Positions 26,372 to 39,477 of a DNA stretch of 64,000 nt are shown here, in pieces. The notes beneath the pieces are model-generated. The model was not told the origin of the DNA and did not search any database. It saw nothing but the letters and a program-made list of their open reading frames with translations. This DNA is from Paraspadella gotoi (taxonomy: Eukaryota > Chaetognatha). Numbering within the stretch: the stretch's first letter is position 1; every line of letters begins with the position of its first letter. The DNA lies in assembly GCA_051294375.1 (NCBI GenBank), contig CM119263.1, forward strand, positions 31,844,750 to 31,908,749, given 5' to 3'. Position numbers and translations under genes: made by a program.

Positions 26372-28825
26372 CACAACCCGGTACCTTTTGGTGCATGAGC
26401 TGATTGTGTTGGACCCGCCGGTCCGTCCTCCTCTAAAATCTGCTGTTAAGAGATCCGGACTAAGGATCTGAAGTATTAACGAACGACGAAAGCACGCCAA
26501 TGATAAATGATCCAAATAATAATCTTGTCACAATAAAGTCCGAACTCAGATATCACGTAGCGAGTCTTTGGATCTGACATCGATGGCTTTGATCAATGAG
26601 CCACCGGGTCACGACTGAAGGTGTCACTTAACGTAATCCCACTACAATTTCATTGTTTTTATGGTAGACTAACAATTGCACTGATCTTCACTTTGGACAG
26701 AGTGATTTTGACAGTCATGGTTCTTTGCAAGTGATTTTGTCGTTCCGTTCGCGCTCAGCAATCAGCATTCCGGATCCATTCTGGCGAGCGATTGCCGATC
26801 CTTCCGATCCGTTTCGATTCTGGTGGATGGTCTCCTGCGATGCTCTTATTGGTCATGTTTTTATTTCATAATTACGTCGCATATTTTTTAGCAATCAAAT
26901 TTTACCGTTCTGATAGTCTTTGTTATCGACGATGGCCATTGGATTTACCTTTCTAAGTATTTACATTGATTTTAGTGTAATTAAATTATCAAATGTTAGT
27001 CATAATTTACAATGGCCGATTAGTATTTTCTTTTTAAGTATTTAAACTTTTCATCATAATTACACTTAGTCAAATTTACGTCGTAAATACTTAGTCTATT
27101 AAATCATTGTTTTTTTTACATCGTAATTATAGCATTGGATTTACTTTCTCAGTCATTTAACTTTTACGGTCATAATACGTTATACAATTACCGTCAAATT
27201 AGTAAGTCAAATAACGTCCACGTCAATCTTTACCATAGTCATGCACTGTCATTTTATTTGCTTACTTATATGCGTATTGCCGACTAATCATTATTTCGTT
27301 TATTCTTTGTCATACGTTCTTACTCAATTTTGTCATTTTGGGTCCTCTAGTTTTTGAATTATTATTGATTTATTTTATTCATATATTTGAGCTAAGCTAA
27401 AACAGGCCAAATATATTCAGCTTAAGTTATATTGTTGTACCAATTTATAATAGCACAAATCTCATATTTTATTAAGACAAGTATAGATGTTAACAGTTTG
27501 AGAAGAAAGAGCAATAATTGTGCTTTAACATTTAAATGGAGAAAAAAGGAAACTTTACAGCAATTGTCATGAATTTAAAAAAAAAACACAGGACTTCGCT
27601 TTATTTTCGTTGTTGGTATTGGGGTTAATGATAATTATTGGCGAATTTTAACACAATATATATTTATTCGTTGGGGTGAAATAAATTAAGAAAGGATCAA
27701 ACATCAGTTCTAAGATTCGTTCATCTCTGTATTTTTGTCGAATTTTTTTCCATTTTTGTATATAAAATCGAATTTGCATTTCGAGTGATTGAGATGAAAC
27801 TATGTCCTGAAAGTGAAACGCAAATGTTATTAGAATTAAATTCTGCTATTTTTTTAGTTTCCCGAAAAGCAAAGTAAAGCAAAGCAACGCTATAAGACAC
27901 TTAATTGTTCATTCGTCTGTCCATCTGTTCGTCCAGATACTTTAATTTAGAATAGCTCTTAAATAATACAGGTCCTTCGGGGATATTTAAGAAATCTATG
28001 TATGTAACAATATTTTGTCATCAAAAATTCGCTAAAAAGGTAATTTAAATATTGATGTAAGTCAATTCGAATATACGAGCAGAAAGATGCAGTCTCTTCA
28101 TACTTCTATAACCAATTTGATATTATCATGCGAATTGTTATAGCAGATTTCATATTTTGTATCACGTGATCAATCGCTTCCGACAGTGCAAAGAAGTAAT
28201 AGACCAACGCTTAGAATCGTCTTCCTCTTACAATTAAAATGATTAAACTGCTGGTCTCCCTGATCCTTTCTTTTCATTCGGACTGGGACTAAAGATTTCC
28301 CCACCCACGCGGATTTGAGACCTACTATCGACCTGACCAAAAGGCCGTCGGCAGAGCTAAAGATAACCGATGTCCTTTCATTTCTATTGTATTTGAAATC
28401 GGGGTTCGTTGTGGACAGGGTGTGTCATCGAAATAGTATACGTATCATAAATCAATCTGTCATAATCATTAAATATTTGTTATCACCATTTTCTGAGTAC
28501 TATTTTAAAATGATAAAAATGTACGAGATATGGTTGATTAAGCCGTAAGGCGTAGTGAAATTGCAGATCAAAACGAATATTAGCATTTTGATCTTAATTC
28601 ACTTGTGGTCCGTCGTCCGCCCCTCAATATGTCGGGCATTCACTTATTATCGTCAGAACATCAATTAGATAATTATGCAAAAAAAATGATGTCGTCCGTC
28701 CGTCGTCTGTCGTCCGTCCACCTTAGAAAAATCTAATTATCATGTTGGATGTGGATTGAATGAAATTTTGTTGGTGAGGAAGTGTGATTGGAGCTGATAT
28801 GAAAAACAAAAAAATATATTTCATT

Positions 28826-30776
28826 ATTTGAACCAGGATGTGGAAGCGATCGATTTTCACCGCTGCAATCCGGCCTTCCAAGACCCCTCCCGCCCCGTTT
28901 TTGGTGCAATCTTACTTTTTAGCGATGCTTCGTTCGAGTGGCATCGCTCCTTCTTTAAAATTTACATTGTTATATTTAAAAAATACCTTTAGACATGTAA
29001 TTCTTGTAGAATAATTTTTAAACAATCTTTTTTGTTAAAAATAACAAGTAAATTTTTACTAGAAAATTGTAAGATTTGTAAGTGTAGAATCGTTCGATGG
29101 AAATGAGTTTAAATGAAAAAAAACAAAAAACCTTTTCCATTTGCTTTTTTCTTTTATTAATATAAATAAAGCTGCATTAATTATTCAATTAATCAATAAT
29201 TAATTAATCAATCAAAAACACTTAAAAAATTTTTTATCAATCAATCAATTAAATAATCAATAATTTATTAATCAACTAATTAATAAATTTATTATCAATA
29301 AATTATTAAAAAACTAATTAATAATCAATCATTAATTAATCAATCATTAACAGGTCAGACTAGCACTACAAAAAAACCTAAAAAAAAGGCCTGATATGAA
29401 TTTATTTTATTGATCAATCATCATTCAATAATCATGATGGTGCATCCTCGTTGTCATCAAATCATCATCAGGAGTCATTCTTTGTCATAATAAAAAGAAA
29501 AAAAACAAACAGTTTGAGCTAATCAATGCCAGAAACTGATCAGTAATAAATTATCATCAATTATCAAATATTCAATCAATCAACAAAAAATAAGCAATCA
29601 ATCATTTGTCATCGTCGTATTTCATTGTCGTGTTTCATCATTAATTAATTTAATTAATTAAACTCCTTTATCTTGTGTACATTGCAAAAATGTATCTTTA
29701 TTATTTATCCCTTTTTTGTTTCTCTCTCTCTCTCTCTCTCTCACACACTTTCCTCTTTAACAGTTTCACTTCTTTTCACAACTCACTAATTGCCCTACCT
29801 TCACCTGTCCTCACATCTGACCACTATTCTGTCTCACACTTGTCGAAAAACTTTTACCCTCTCTCTCTCTTTCTCTTTCCTTTCTTCTCTCTCTCACACT
29901 CTTCTTTTAACACAAATTATATGAATGTCATATGCTATGAAGGCTTGAGTAAACAACCGAAACATTCCAATATTAATTAAAAACCATTGTACAAATTCAA
30001 AATTCTTTGCTTTCTTAAATTAATTTAATGAATATTTTTATAATGTTGGTGACCAAAACAAAATTATATAAAAATTTGAGGGTGTTTTTTGTAAGAGGGG
30101 AAAGAAATAAGATAGAGAGAGAGAGTGTGTTAGAGATTAAGTATGTAAGCATAATATATCAAATGCACTAAAACAGATCAATCTTTTGGTTAAACTTGTT
30201 TTACATGAAAAATGTTATGATTAAAAAAAAAGACTTAAATTAAAGAAATAAATAAATCGTTGCAACAAACTTTGTCATTCTTTAAAGAAAATAATAAAAA
30301 ATTAAAATAAATTTTTAGTTTATAGAATTAAAAAATTTAATTTAAATTTAATTAACTAATACAGTTTTTTCAGATAAAAAAATCTTTTTTAGCTCAGATT
30401 TATGTGATAAATTTAAAAAAATAATAAAAAAATAATATATAATTTTTTCAGAGATCTCGACAAAAGGAAAAGAGATAAAGAAAAAAAAAAAAGAAGAGAA
30501 TAAGAAAAGTAATAAAAAATTAGAGCAACAATTTTAAATGTTGAAATAAATATAAATAAATTTTAAAAGAAAAATCAAGAAAGAGCAGGGGTTGCAATGA
30601 TTTATACATTAAAATTTTCATTTGTAACCAATAAACAATGACCAGGAAGCGAACACGCAGTTATTATAGCTTCCGTCAACTTTATTTCAATTTTTCTATC
30701 GTCCGGTTTCGGTTCAAAATCGCCGTTCACAGTGTCGCTTACGCTTTTCCGGATCGCGTCCACATCTCATTTGAAC
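28826..30776. mobile_element. TSD-flanked hAT-like insertion present only in the right arm (CAGAGATGTGG family)
   Basis: The element spans 28834-30768. The left end is CAGGATGTGGAAGCGATC and the right end, read inward, is GAGATGTGGACGCGATCCGG. The 8-bp direct repeats ATTTGAAC flank it (28826-28833 and 30769-30776). The left arm at about 18.31-18.34 kb is the uninterrupted site. Contents include an internal family A-like stretch (29095-29640), CT runs with CACAC (29720-29900) and AT-rich filler. A related right end lies at 53360-53577, where it reads CCACATCTCTG. No transposase was recognised. Confidence 0.8.
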
Positions 30777-32192
30777 ACCATTTACTCATGAGTGGATTGG
30801 GCGATTGACCTGAAATTTGTATGTGATAGGAAAATGTGTGATTAAGCTGAAAATCAAGTTTCGATGGAATCGTTTAAGTGGAAAATGAGTTTAAATGAAA
30901 AAAAACAAAACCTGTTCACTAATTGATTATGCTTCTTTTTCTTTATATTAATGTAATGCAAGATGTATTAATTAATAAATAATTAATCAGTTCCTTAATC
31001 AATTAGTCAATTAATTAATCAATAATTAATTAATCAGTCAATTAATCATCAAAACAAACATTCGGATTAAAATTTATTAGTTAATTAACTTTAATTAATT
31101 ATTAATTAATTAATTGCGATAATGATTATTAATTATTAATTAATTAATTGCCGATAATGATCGTGGCAGATCCGACATTGTTTGCTCAAACTTGTTTTTT
31201 CTCTAAATTTCTCAATTTTAGCAAACGCCCATATTTATACATATAAGTCTTAATCTAAAATTATTTCATTAAGTTAGGAATCGAATCTGCTTAAAAAAAA
31301 AGAAAAAAATATTTAAAATTTTAACATTTCTATGGTGAGTACTATGTATAAATTGACTGTATGCGAAATTTAAAAATAAATTTCTATTGTTTTTTTTTTA
31401 ATTTTTTAAAAATTTCTTAAATGTCGTCATCTACTATTCGAATTTTGATTCTACTTGATTTTAATATTTTTACTACGCTTATTAAGCAGTCTCCTCTCTC
31501 TCTCCATTAATATCTCACCATTATTATTATTTATATTATTCTCATTATTACCTGAGTTATCAGAACACTGTCGTCGTTATAAACATGTTTTTCGAATTTT
31601 CGCTTATTTTTTCTTCAATTTTCATTTCAGACTTTTTCCGAATTTGAATCGATTTCTGTCAAGGAAAGCGAAGCTAATGTTAAAATTTATAATTAATTAT
31701 CTAAAATGACAAATCAATCAATCCAATGGGTTAAAAATTCATAATTAACGATTTTAATCACTCATTACACTAAGATAATTATTTTTCGATTCACCACAGT
31801 TGTCTTTTTTTTTTATTCTCACCGTTTTCCGATATTTCGAAGTCGATTTCGCGTCTTGATTCCATGGAAACCGAATTCGCTTTACGTCGGGCGAAGTAGT
31901 GGTGTGTCGCAAATCTTCGAGCTGTTGTCTTTTAAGGATGCGGCATCTCTGCTTCGAAGGTGTCCACTACGAAATGGCGCTAATGAGATGTTCAAGTTAT
32001 ATAAAAAAAATGTACCAATATTAAATGCAGTGATATTTATATTCTTTATAAAAAATCTGTATATTCGTCAACTTTATTATATTATTTACAATATTAATAT
32101 ATATAATCAATGCATTTACTTCAGAATGAATCTGATTTTTTGACTGAGAATAATGAATGTTTTATTTTTTGGGGGGGGGGGATTTCTTATAA

Positions 32193-32897
32193 AACTATAC
32201 CCCTTGTCCATTCGCGAGTGACACCAAAAAAATGCGTATCATTTCTCATTGGATAAATATTTTTTTTAAATTTTTTTCCTCATTCTATTAGCAAAGTATT
32301 GGACATTAATTTAATTTTAATTTCATAGATTAATTTGATATTTACTTTGTCAAACAGCCATTTTTTAAAGTTCATCCATTTCATCTGCCAGTAAAAAACT
32401 TAATCTTTAAAAAAAATCATTATAAATAATTACTCAATAATTACTTAAAATTATTAAAATTAATTTACACCATTAAATTTAGGAAATATCTGGGAATCCG
32501 TACGATGTAAAATAATTATTCAAAATATTAAAGAACATGCTCAGGACAACATTTTTTTCTAATAGGACGAATTGTATAAAGAAACTAAGATTTAAAATTA
32601 TAAAAATAAATAAAAAATATTTCTCAGAAATTACTCAACATTACGATAATCATATACGCCATTGATTTTACCATTAATAGGGATTTCTTATGATGCAAAT
32701 TTTTTTAAAAATTCAATCAAGAACACGCCTAAAATGATCTTTTTTCGCCAATTTACTGTGTTAGATTAAATTAAATACACTAAAATACAAAGTTCAGTAG
32801 TTACTAACTAATGATATACTTATGAATTATATTTATTAAATATAAAGTATAGAAAATATTTTTTTGGTGTCACTTCGCGAAGGGACACGGGGTACAA
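32193..32897. mobile_element. Reversed copy of the intron 4 TIR element
   Basis: This mirrors 16100-16843 with the same TACCCCTTGTCCATTCGCG and CGCGAAGGGACACGGGGTA ends. It lies between the exon 5 and exon 4 equivalents of the reversed CFAP20DC copy. Confidence 0.75.
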
Positions 32898-34170
32898 TAA
32901 AATTGATTATTTTCACTCACTCATGGTGGTTTGATAAAGGCGTTTGATTTTCCAATTCTGATTTTTTCATTTCAATATTCGAGTCTCTTTTTTTTTCCCT
33001 CTTCTTCTCCTCCTCTTCTTCATCCAAACTCCTTAATATTTTCATATTTCACTGCTTCTTGATTATCTCCTCTCTCTTATCTTTCCTCTCTTTTTTTCTC
33101 TTCTCCTCTTTCTCTCTTCTTCTCTCCTCTTTCCTCTCTATTTTTCTTCCCTCTCTTTCTCTTCCTCCTTTTTCTCTCTTCCTCTCTTTCTCTCTTCTTC
33201 TCTCCTCTTTCCTCTCTCCTCTTCTCCTCTCCTCCCTTCCTCTCTTCTCCTATATTTTTTTCAACGTCTCGTTTCAGCGGAGGCAGCTCAGTCTAATTCT
33301 GCGTGCGCTACTGTCAGTTTTCCCTGCAGTGCTGCTCAGTTTTCTTGCTGCCGTGCTGTCATTATTTCTTCTCCGCTGCTGTCTTTTTTTCCCGTTCCGC
33401 TGCGGACAACCGTCCTGCTGCGCTGCTGTCAGTCTTTCTTGCTCCGCTGCGTCATCTTCTGCTGTCTTGCGTCAGTGTTTCTGCTGCCGTGTGTATATTT
33501 CTGCTCCACTGCTGTCATTCTTTCCGGTTCAGCAGCTGCCAATACTTTCTGCTCCGCGCGTCCTCTTTACTGTGCGCTCTTGTCGATCCCTAAACTCCTT
33601 TCATCTTCGTCCGGATCTCAATGACGATCGCTTTGCCTTTCACTTCGTCTTCGCCGCGGGCTACGCGATCTCTATGACGAACTATGGATGGATTCTTGCT
33701 CTTTTCGTTGTTGCTTCGATGGGATCAAATTTTCATCTTCGCTCGCGTCTTGAAGTCGAAAATCGTCTTCAGGTCGAGCGAAGCTCTTCGACCTGCTGCT
33801 CCGCTGCTGTCAGTTTTCCTGCTACGCTGCCCTCATTCTTCCTCCCCCGCTGTCTCCCTCTCTGCCCATGACCCGTCTCGATCCAACATGGAGAAGGTTG
33901 ACGCTGCTTTGGCGGCATCGGAATAGAAAAGGTCATTTCCGTGTGTCACTTTCGATGAATCGGACATCTACGGTCGATCGAAACCGCGTGTATTCGATCT
34001 TAGACCTACTAAGTTGATTCGTCCATCGACGGTTCGCTACCAATTTTTTATTCTTCCACTCATACTAAGCTAATTCGTCTCTGTCTCTATCTTTGCTCGC
34101 GCTGCGGACGCGATTCAATCCGCTGGTCCGCTCCGACGGCGCGGGAGAGCGCTTCTTCGTTAATCCTTGT

Positions 34171-36100
34171 CGAATTTCCTAAAAAAATAACGGTTATCGG
34201 AACTCTAGTTGTGATCGAGTATTAAAGCGTAGTCAAAAGTTTAAATTGAACTTAAATTTCAAAATGGTTTTATAAGATTTTTTTGCAGATTTGGATTCGT
34301 CATAAAAAGTTGATGAAAATAAATATAAATCTTTTTTAAAAATTATTTCATTAAGTTGGTCAAAAATGATAAAAACCTATATTTTAGGCTGAAAATTATT
34401 TTTTTATATATTAAATTAGACGAGAATCTCGCTTAAAAAAAAAATTAACATTTTCTAATAGGAGGAAAATCCGTCAAGATCTGACCTACATCCAAATTGC
34501 AAACGCGTTTGGCCAAGAAATTCGGGTTAAAAAACACTTGTAACGTACGATCTTTCCGAGAGCGTTACATCTGAAAGAGCTTGTCCTAGGTTCGGTTTAT
34601 GGCATTTTGATAAAGGATTTAAATATCAAAAAAGCCAGGGAAATGGCACTACTCCTCTCCGGAGAATTTTCAAACCTCATTTTTAATATAAGAGAATGAA
34701 AGGGAAAGTTTACCAAACTTCAATTGCAAAACGGGATTGCTAATTGTTCCTGTTACATGAAGAGCGACTTCGAATTTCGCGATTCCTGTCTTAGCTTTGT
34801 GTCGAAGAGCTTGTCCTATTTTTCATTTTTTCCAATTTATATAATGATTTTGACATAAAATGATCAGGTTAAATGAAAATACGTCCAGTTTGAGAATCGC
34901 CAGAAATTTTGTATTTAAAAAAGAAATTAAAAGGAAAGGTTGGAGAAAAAAACTGGATTTTTCCCTAATATGCTTTGAAGAATAAAGCATAAAGGGATGG
35001 TAAATAGTAGCCGAAAATGAAGCCCATAAATATAGGGGCAGCATGACAAGAATACAATTTTATAGAATTAATTACTATTATGCTGGAAAACCTCTTAACA
35101 CGGGGGAGTGTCAAAAACCTAAGTCAAAATTAATAATGAATTTTAAAACTATCTTTATGACGACCCCATAAGATAATAAAATGAAAATTTAATTCTTATT
35201 AATGAGTTCTGAAAGAAAAAAGGCTAAATTGGGGTACTCTAGGTAATAGAACTTTAAAAGTTTTTTGGATAAAACCGAAAATGTGAATTTTTCACGTTAA
35301 ATACTTTGCCATTGTCTGAATTTACAAACATCGCTTTACAAAGAATTCTACCAAAATATTCATTCACCAACAATCAACACCTAAGTCATTTATCCTTTTC
35401 CTTTCCACCAGCAAAAAAGTAAACATTATATTAGCCTAGGAGAACTAGGAATGTTACTGAAATGAGCCCGGAGAGACATTCAACATTCTTCAGCCTTTAC
35501 TGGTTCATTTTCAAATAAAAAATAGGCAAAATTTTTTTAATTATTTAAACTCTCCACAGCTTCACAGACATTCATATTCTTTCAATAATATGTCAACCAA
35601 ATGTTAATTGTAATTTTAATTATATTTTCTTACCCAGAAAATACAAAAATAAACAGGAAAGGTTGTGGATCCCTTACACTCCGATTCTAAAGGGGAAAAA
35701 AAAAATTAACCCTAGCGGAATTATAAGTTGTAAGAAGGAAGTCAAGAATCAGCGAAAATCTTAAAAGGCGAGAATGTTGAAAAAGGGTAGAATTTTTGTT
35801 GGATTTTTCTAAATTTTCCCCACCCAATGTAGGTCCGATTAAAGCCGAAAACTTGAGATTTACAATATCCCGTATTCACATCTATCGATACCAAAAAAAT
35901 ATAAGAAAAAAGTTACTGGGGCTTCTTTTTACTATAGGCGGGCCTTTCCTAATTAAAATATGAGTCTTTTTTTAATTTTTAACCTACTTAATGAAAGAAT
36001 TTTTTTTAAATGAGTTATATTTTCTTTTGACGAGAGATTTAAATCTGCTATAAAAATTAAGAAAATTAAAAATATAAAATTATTTTTTTAAATAAATTAA
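34171..36100 (-). mobile_element. Reversed copy of the 22.9-24.6 kb TIR element with its hAT flank
   Basis: It begins with the ATAACGGTTATCGGAACTC flank and TTAAAGCGTAGTC end, then follows the reverse complement of 24.6 down to 23.0 kb. Beyond about 36.05 kb it diverges into a different outer segment than the 22.9 kb copy. The junction at 34170/34171 with the truncated CFAP20DC exon 4 copy is abrupt. Confidence 0.7.
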
Positions 36101-36103
36101 TAT

Positions 36104-36485
36104 TCACTGGTGGTACAGTAGCATCCGTCTAGAATTTCTAAGACGGCAAGCTCTGTAACTCGAGTACAAATGATAATTTGAAAGACCTTTTGTCTTGATA
36201 TCGAGTACACATATGGCTACTCCCCCTTCGGTAAGCCATTGCTCTACGACCAATTTTGGGACATCAGACTTTATGGTAAAAAGTAACTTCAGGCAGATTT
36301 GAACCTGAAACCTCTTCGTAACGTTGAAATCCGACGCGCTATGCAGTTTGTTCAAATTAAATTATATAAAGCTGTAAGTATGCTTTTAATTTTTTGGGGG
36401 AAACAAAAAATTCATTAATGTTGTTGGATCGCCCCATCCACTCACGAGTAATTGGTGTTCAAATAGTGAAATATATTTTTTTATT
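36104..36485. other. Mirrored unknown segment before the large gap
   Basis: A minus-strand frame (36355-36104) and its mirror at 40634-40867 encode similar peptides, but with no domain I recognise. The match simply reflects the inverted repeat. The last 60 bp are a family A fragment ending in the gap. Confidence 0.4.
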
Positions 36486-37321
36486 NNNNNNNNNNNNNNN
36501 NNNNNNNNNNNNNNNNNNNNNNNNNNNNNNNNNNNNNNNNNNNNNNNNNNNNNNNNNNNNNNNNNNNNNNNNNNNNNNNNNNNNNNNNNNNNNNNNNNNN
36601 NNNNNNNNNNNNNNNNNNNNNNNNNNNNNNNNNNNNNNNNNNNNNNNNNNNNNNNNNNNNNNNNNNNNNNNNNNNNNNNNNNNNNNNNNNNNNNNNNNNN
36701 NNNNNNNNNNNNNNNNNNNNNNNNNNNNNNNNNNNNNNNNNNNNNNNNNNNNNNNNNNNNNNNNNNNNNNNNNNNNNNNNNNNNNNNNNNNNNNNNNNNN
36801 NNNNNNNNNNNNNNNNNNNNNNNNNNNNNNNNNNNNNNNNNNNNNNNNNNNNNNNNNNNNNNNNNNNNNNNNNNNNNNNNNNNNNNNNNNNNNNNNNNNN
36901 NNNNNNNNNNNNNNNNNNNNNNNNNNNNNNNNNNNNNNNNNNNNNNNNNNNNNNNNNNNNNNNNNNNNNNNNNNNNNNNNNNNNNNNNNNNNNNNNNNNN
37001 NNNNNNNNNNNNNNNNNNNNNNNNNNNNNNNNNNNNNNNNNNNNNNNNNNNNNNNNNNNNNNNNNNNNNNNNNNNNNNNNNNNNNNNNNNNNNNNNNNNN
37101 NNNNNNNNNNNNNNNNNNNNNNNNNNNNNNNNNNNNNNNNNNNNNNNNNNNNNNNNNNNNNNNNNNNNNNNNNNNNNNNNNNNNNNNNNNNNNNNNNNNN
37201 NNNNNNNNNNNNNNNNNNNNNNNNNNNNNNNNNNNNNNNNNNNNNNNNNNNNNNNNNNNNNNNNNNNNNNNNNNNNNNNNNNNNNNNNNNNNNNNNNNNN
37301 NNNNNNNNNNNNNNNNNNNNN
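36486..37321. other. 836-N assembly gap
   Basis: Unsequenced. Open frames drawn across it are meaningless. Its mirror position is about 39.9-40.5 kb, which holds a family A repeat, so the gap probably contains one too. Confidence 0.95.
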
Positions 37322-37721
37322 TTTTGTGATAAAGAAAAACTGGTATTATCAAAAACATTAATAAAGCAAAAATTATAAAAATAACAACTAGTATGTACAT
37401 TGGCTGAGAAAAAGGTCAGCCATAACAAGGTCGGGTAAGAACAGATCATTCTTATTGACCACTACTGTACTACGGGTCACAAAGTACAAAGACTTCCTCG
37501 TTGTCTTTGTCATTGTATTCGTCGTCGTTGTCGTCTTTGTTCAAATCATTTGATTTCCCAAATGTTCGATGTTATTCTTTTAATTAATCAATATGTAATT
37601 AATTAAATAATTTATTATTTTTCAACTAATTAATTAATTAATTACCGCTAATGATCGTGGGCAGATCCGGCATTGTTAGCCCAAACTTGTTTATTAATAA
37701 TTTTGATTTATTTATTTTATA

Positions 37722-37746
37722 NNNNNNNNNNNNNNNNNNNNNNNNN
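37722..37746. other. 25-N scaffold gap
   Basis: This is a second fixed-size 25-N join. It falls exactly where the mirrored arm of the second inverted repeat ends. Confidence 0.95.
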
Positions 37747-39477
37747 GGGAGAGAGAGAAGAAAAGATGAATAAATCCACGCGGGAAAAATCTCTCGGTCG
37801 GATTGAAAAATGTGTGGGATTGAGTAAAAAAAACGACCCGCCGACGGATCTATCCTATATAAAGTGGCCAATCTCATACGAGTACACAGACCACGAAAAT
37901 GTTTTTAGAAGGGAAAAACAAATAATCAGAATTTGTCAAAATAAAAAAACAAACGATCACGGCAAAAGATCGGACAGATAGGGGAAAACAGGAGACACCC
38001 ACACAGAGAGACAGCAGAGACAGAGAGAGGAGAGAGAAAAAAGATGAGAAGAGAGACAGGACAAGCCGCTTTTGCAGAGAAAAAGAGAAAAGGAAGAGAA
38101 AAGAGCGATACTATAAATAATTTAAAAGAGAGAAGGAGAGAGAAGCTTTCTACAGGCCCTTACTCGGTAAAAGAATCACATTTAACTTATGGGCGCCGCA
38201 ACGTTAGCGTTGAGCTACTTCTCTACCCAAAGGACCCGGTGTTCGCCCTGTCCCCGGCATCGTTTTTACATTAGTAAAACCCACATTATATCTAAAAAAT
38301 TTTTTGCTAAAAAAAAGAAGGAGAGAGAAGAAGAGGAGATCGAGAGAGAGAGAGAAGAGAGAGAAAGGAAAGCTGGGACCCAGACGCTTGCAAGCCGGAA
38401 CGCGTTTTTAGAAAAAGCAGTGACGGAGAAAGAAAAGAAAAGAGAGAGAAGAGGCAGAGTGGAGGCGACCATATAATTAAAAGAACGTTTTTTTTGTAAA
38501 TAAAACATAAACCAATACCAATAGTGATATTGAAACATGAGCAATTTTAAAGAATTCTTTGATATTTAGAGAAGTCCTATATGAAAATTAACTCCCTATG
38601 ATATTTCACACTTTCCAGAAAGGCCATTGATTGCAAAAAAGAAAAAAAAAGCGGAGTGAGACCGCGAAAGCTTAACCGAAGCTAAACCAAAAAAAAAAAT
38701 CTAGATAAAAAAAAATCTAGATCAGGACGGGCTTTTGCCCGCCTTGGCTCGGAGTAAATTAGAGGATATTTGTTTGTTTTGACTAAAATGTTTAAACAAA
38801 ACACTTTATAACACTGTCCTGGACTCAATGTTTAAGGAGACATCCGATTGCATGGACAAGCAATGAATATAAACATTATAATTAATTCTATTAATAAATT
38901 AATTAATGTAATCTATAATTAATTAAATTAATCTATTAATAATTAATTAAATTAATTAATCAATTAATTAATTAAATTATTCGTTAAGTCAGATCCGGAC
39001 ATTGTTTGCTCAAACTGTTTAAAATTGAAAAGAAAGGCTCGTATTACTAACCACATAGATCAAATATGCTACATTTATTGACGAAGTTTCAGATTTCGTC
39101 GTTAAAAAGGGACACTGCATTGTATGCGAAACCCACTAATTTCCATCGGACGATTCCATCGAAACTTTATATCCAGCTTCAATCACACACTATCCCTACC
39201 CACAATTCATTCATAAATCAAATCCAATCACGAGCTAATTGGTGTTTTTTGCTAAGGTAGGGACGGAAACGGACGGACGGTTAACGATGGACGACAGACA
39301 GACAGACGGACGGACATCAATTTTTTTGCATAAATTTATCATAATTCGATGTTCTGGACATGATATAAGTTAGTTGCCCGACAATATTGAGCGGGCGGAC
39401 CGACGGACCGACAAAGCTGAATTATAGAGTCGGGATTCTGCTGATAAGCAGATGCTGACCTTAAAAAAAATATATTA
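37747..39477. other. Centre of the second inverted repeat: GA-rich then family A
   Basis: Residues 37747-38480 are purine-rich (GAGAGA tracts), with overlapping open frames on both strands that have no recognisable domain. A similar block is at 49.6-49.8 kb. Residues 38640-38760 are unrecognised. Residues 38880-39460 are a reversed family A repeat with an AATTAATT array, a degenerate (GGAC)n at about 39262-39318 and the GACCGACAAAG end. Confidence 0.5.

Larger units (their letters stand above)
14748..34170. repeat. Giant inverted duplication: arms 14748-22938 and 24602-34170
   Basis: The right arm is the reverse complement of the left. Matched anchors are 14748 with 34170, 16827 with 32211, 19471 with 27807, 21370 with 26058 and 22911 with 24630. 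Similarity by eye is high, but the right arm has many small deletions and homopolymer changes. It has one large extra piece, a TSD-flanked insertion at 28834-30768. The 1663-bp non-palindromic loop (22939-24601) is bounded by terminal inverted repeats. Confidence 0.92.
27648..34170 (-). pseudogene. CFAP20DC: Reversed, 5'-truncated and broken copy of CFAP20DC exons 4-8
   Basis: Minus-strand exon equivalents are exon 8 at 27806-27648, exon 7 at 28428-28251, exon 6 at 31655-31552, exon 5 at 31966-31823 and exon 4 at 34170-32921. Exon 4 is cut off at 34170, within the segment equivalent to 14748, so exons 1-3 and the promoter are absent. Frame-breaking small deletions occur in exons 4, 7 and 8. 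For example, the intron 7 donor GCAAGT has become GCAGT, and the last coding stretch before the stop is altered. It cannot encode the protein as written. Either it is a true decayed duplicate, or it is an uncorrected alternative haplotype with sequencing indels. Confidence 0.85.

Noticed and set aside
33059-33871. 270-codon plus-strand ORF, Leu/Phe-rich
   Set aside because: It is the antisense of the reversed, broken CFAP20DC exon 4 copy.
14748-34170. Simple fold-back artefact of one long read
   Set aside because: The centre has a 1.66-kb non-mirrored loop, and one arm has a TSD-flanked insertion missing from the other. This does not exclude a haplotype misjoin.
36394-37449. Three ORFs of over 300 codons
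   Set aside because: They are made almost entirely of the 836-N gap.
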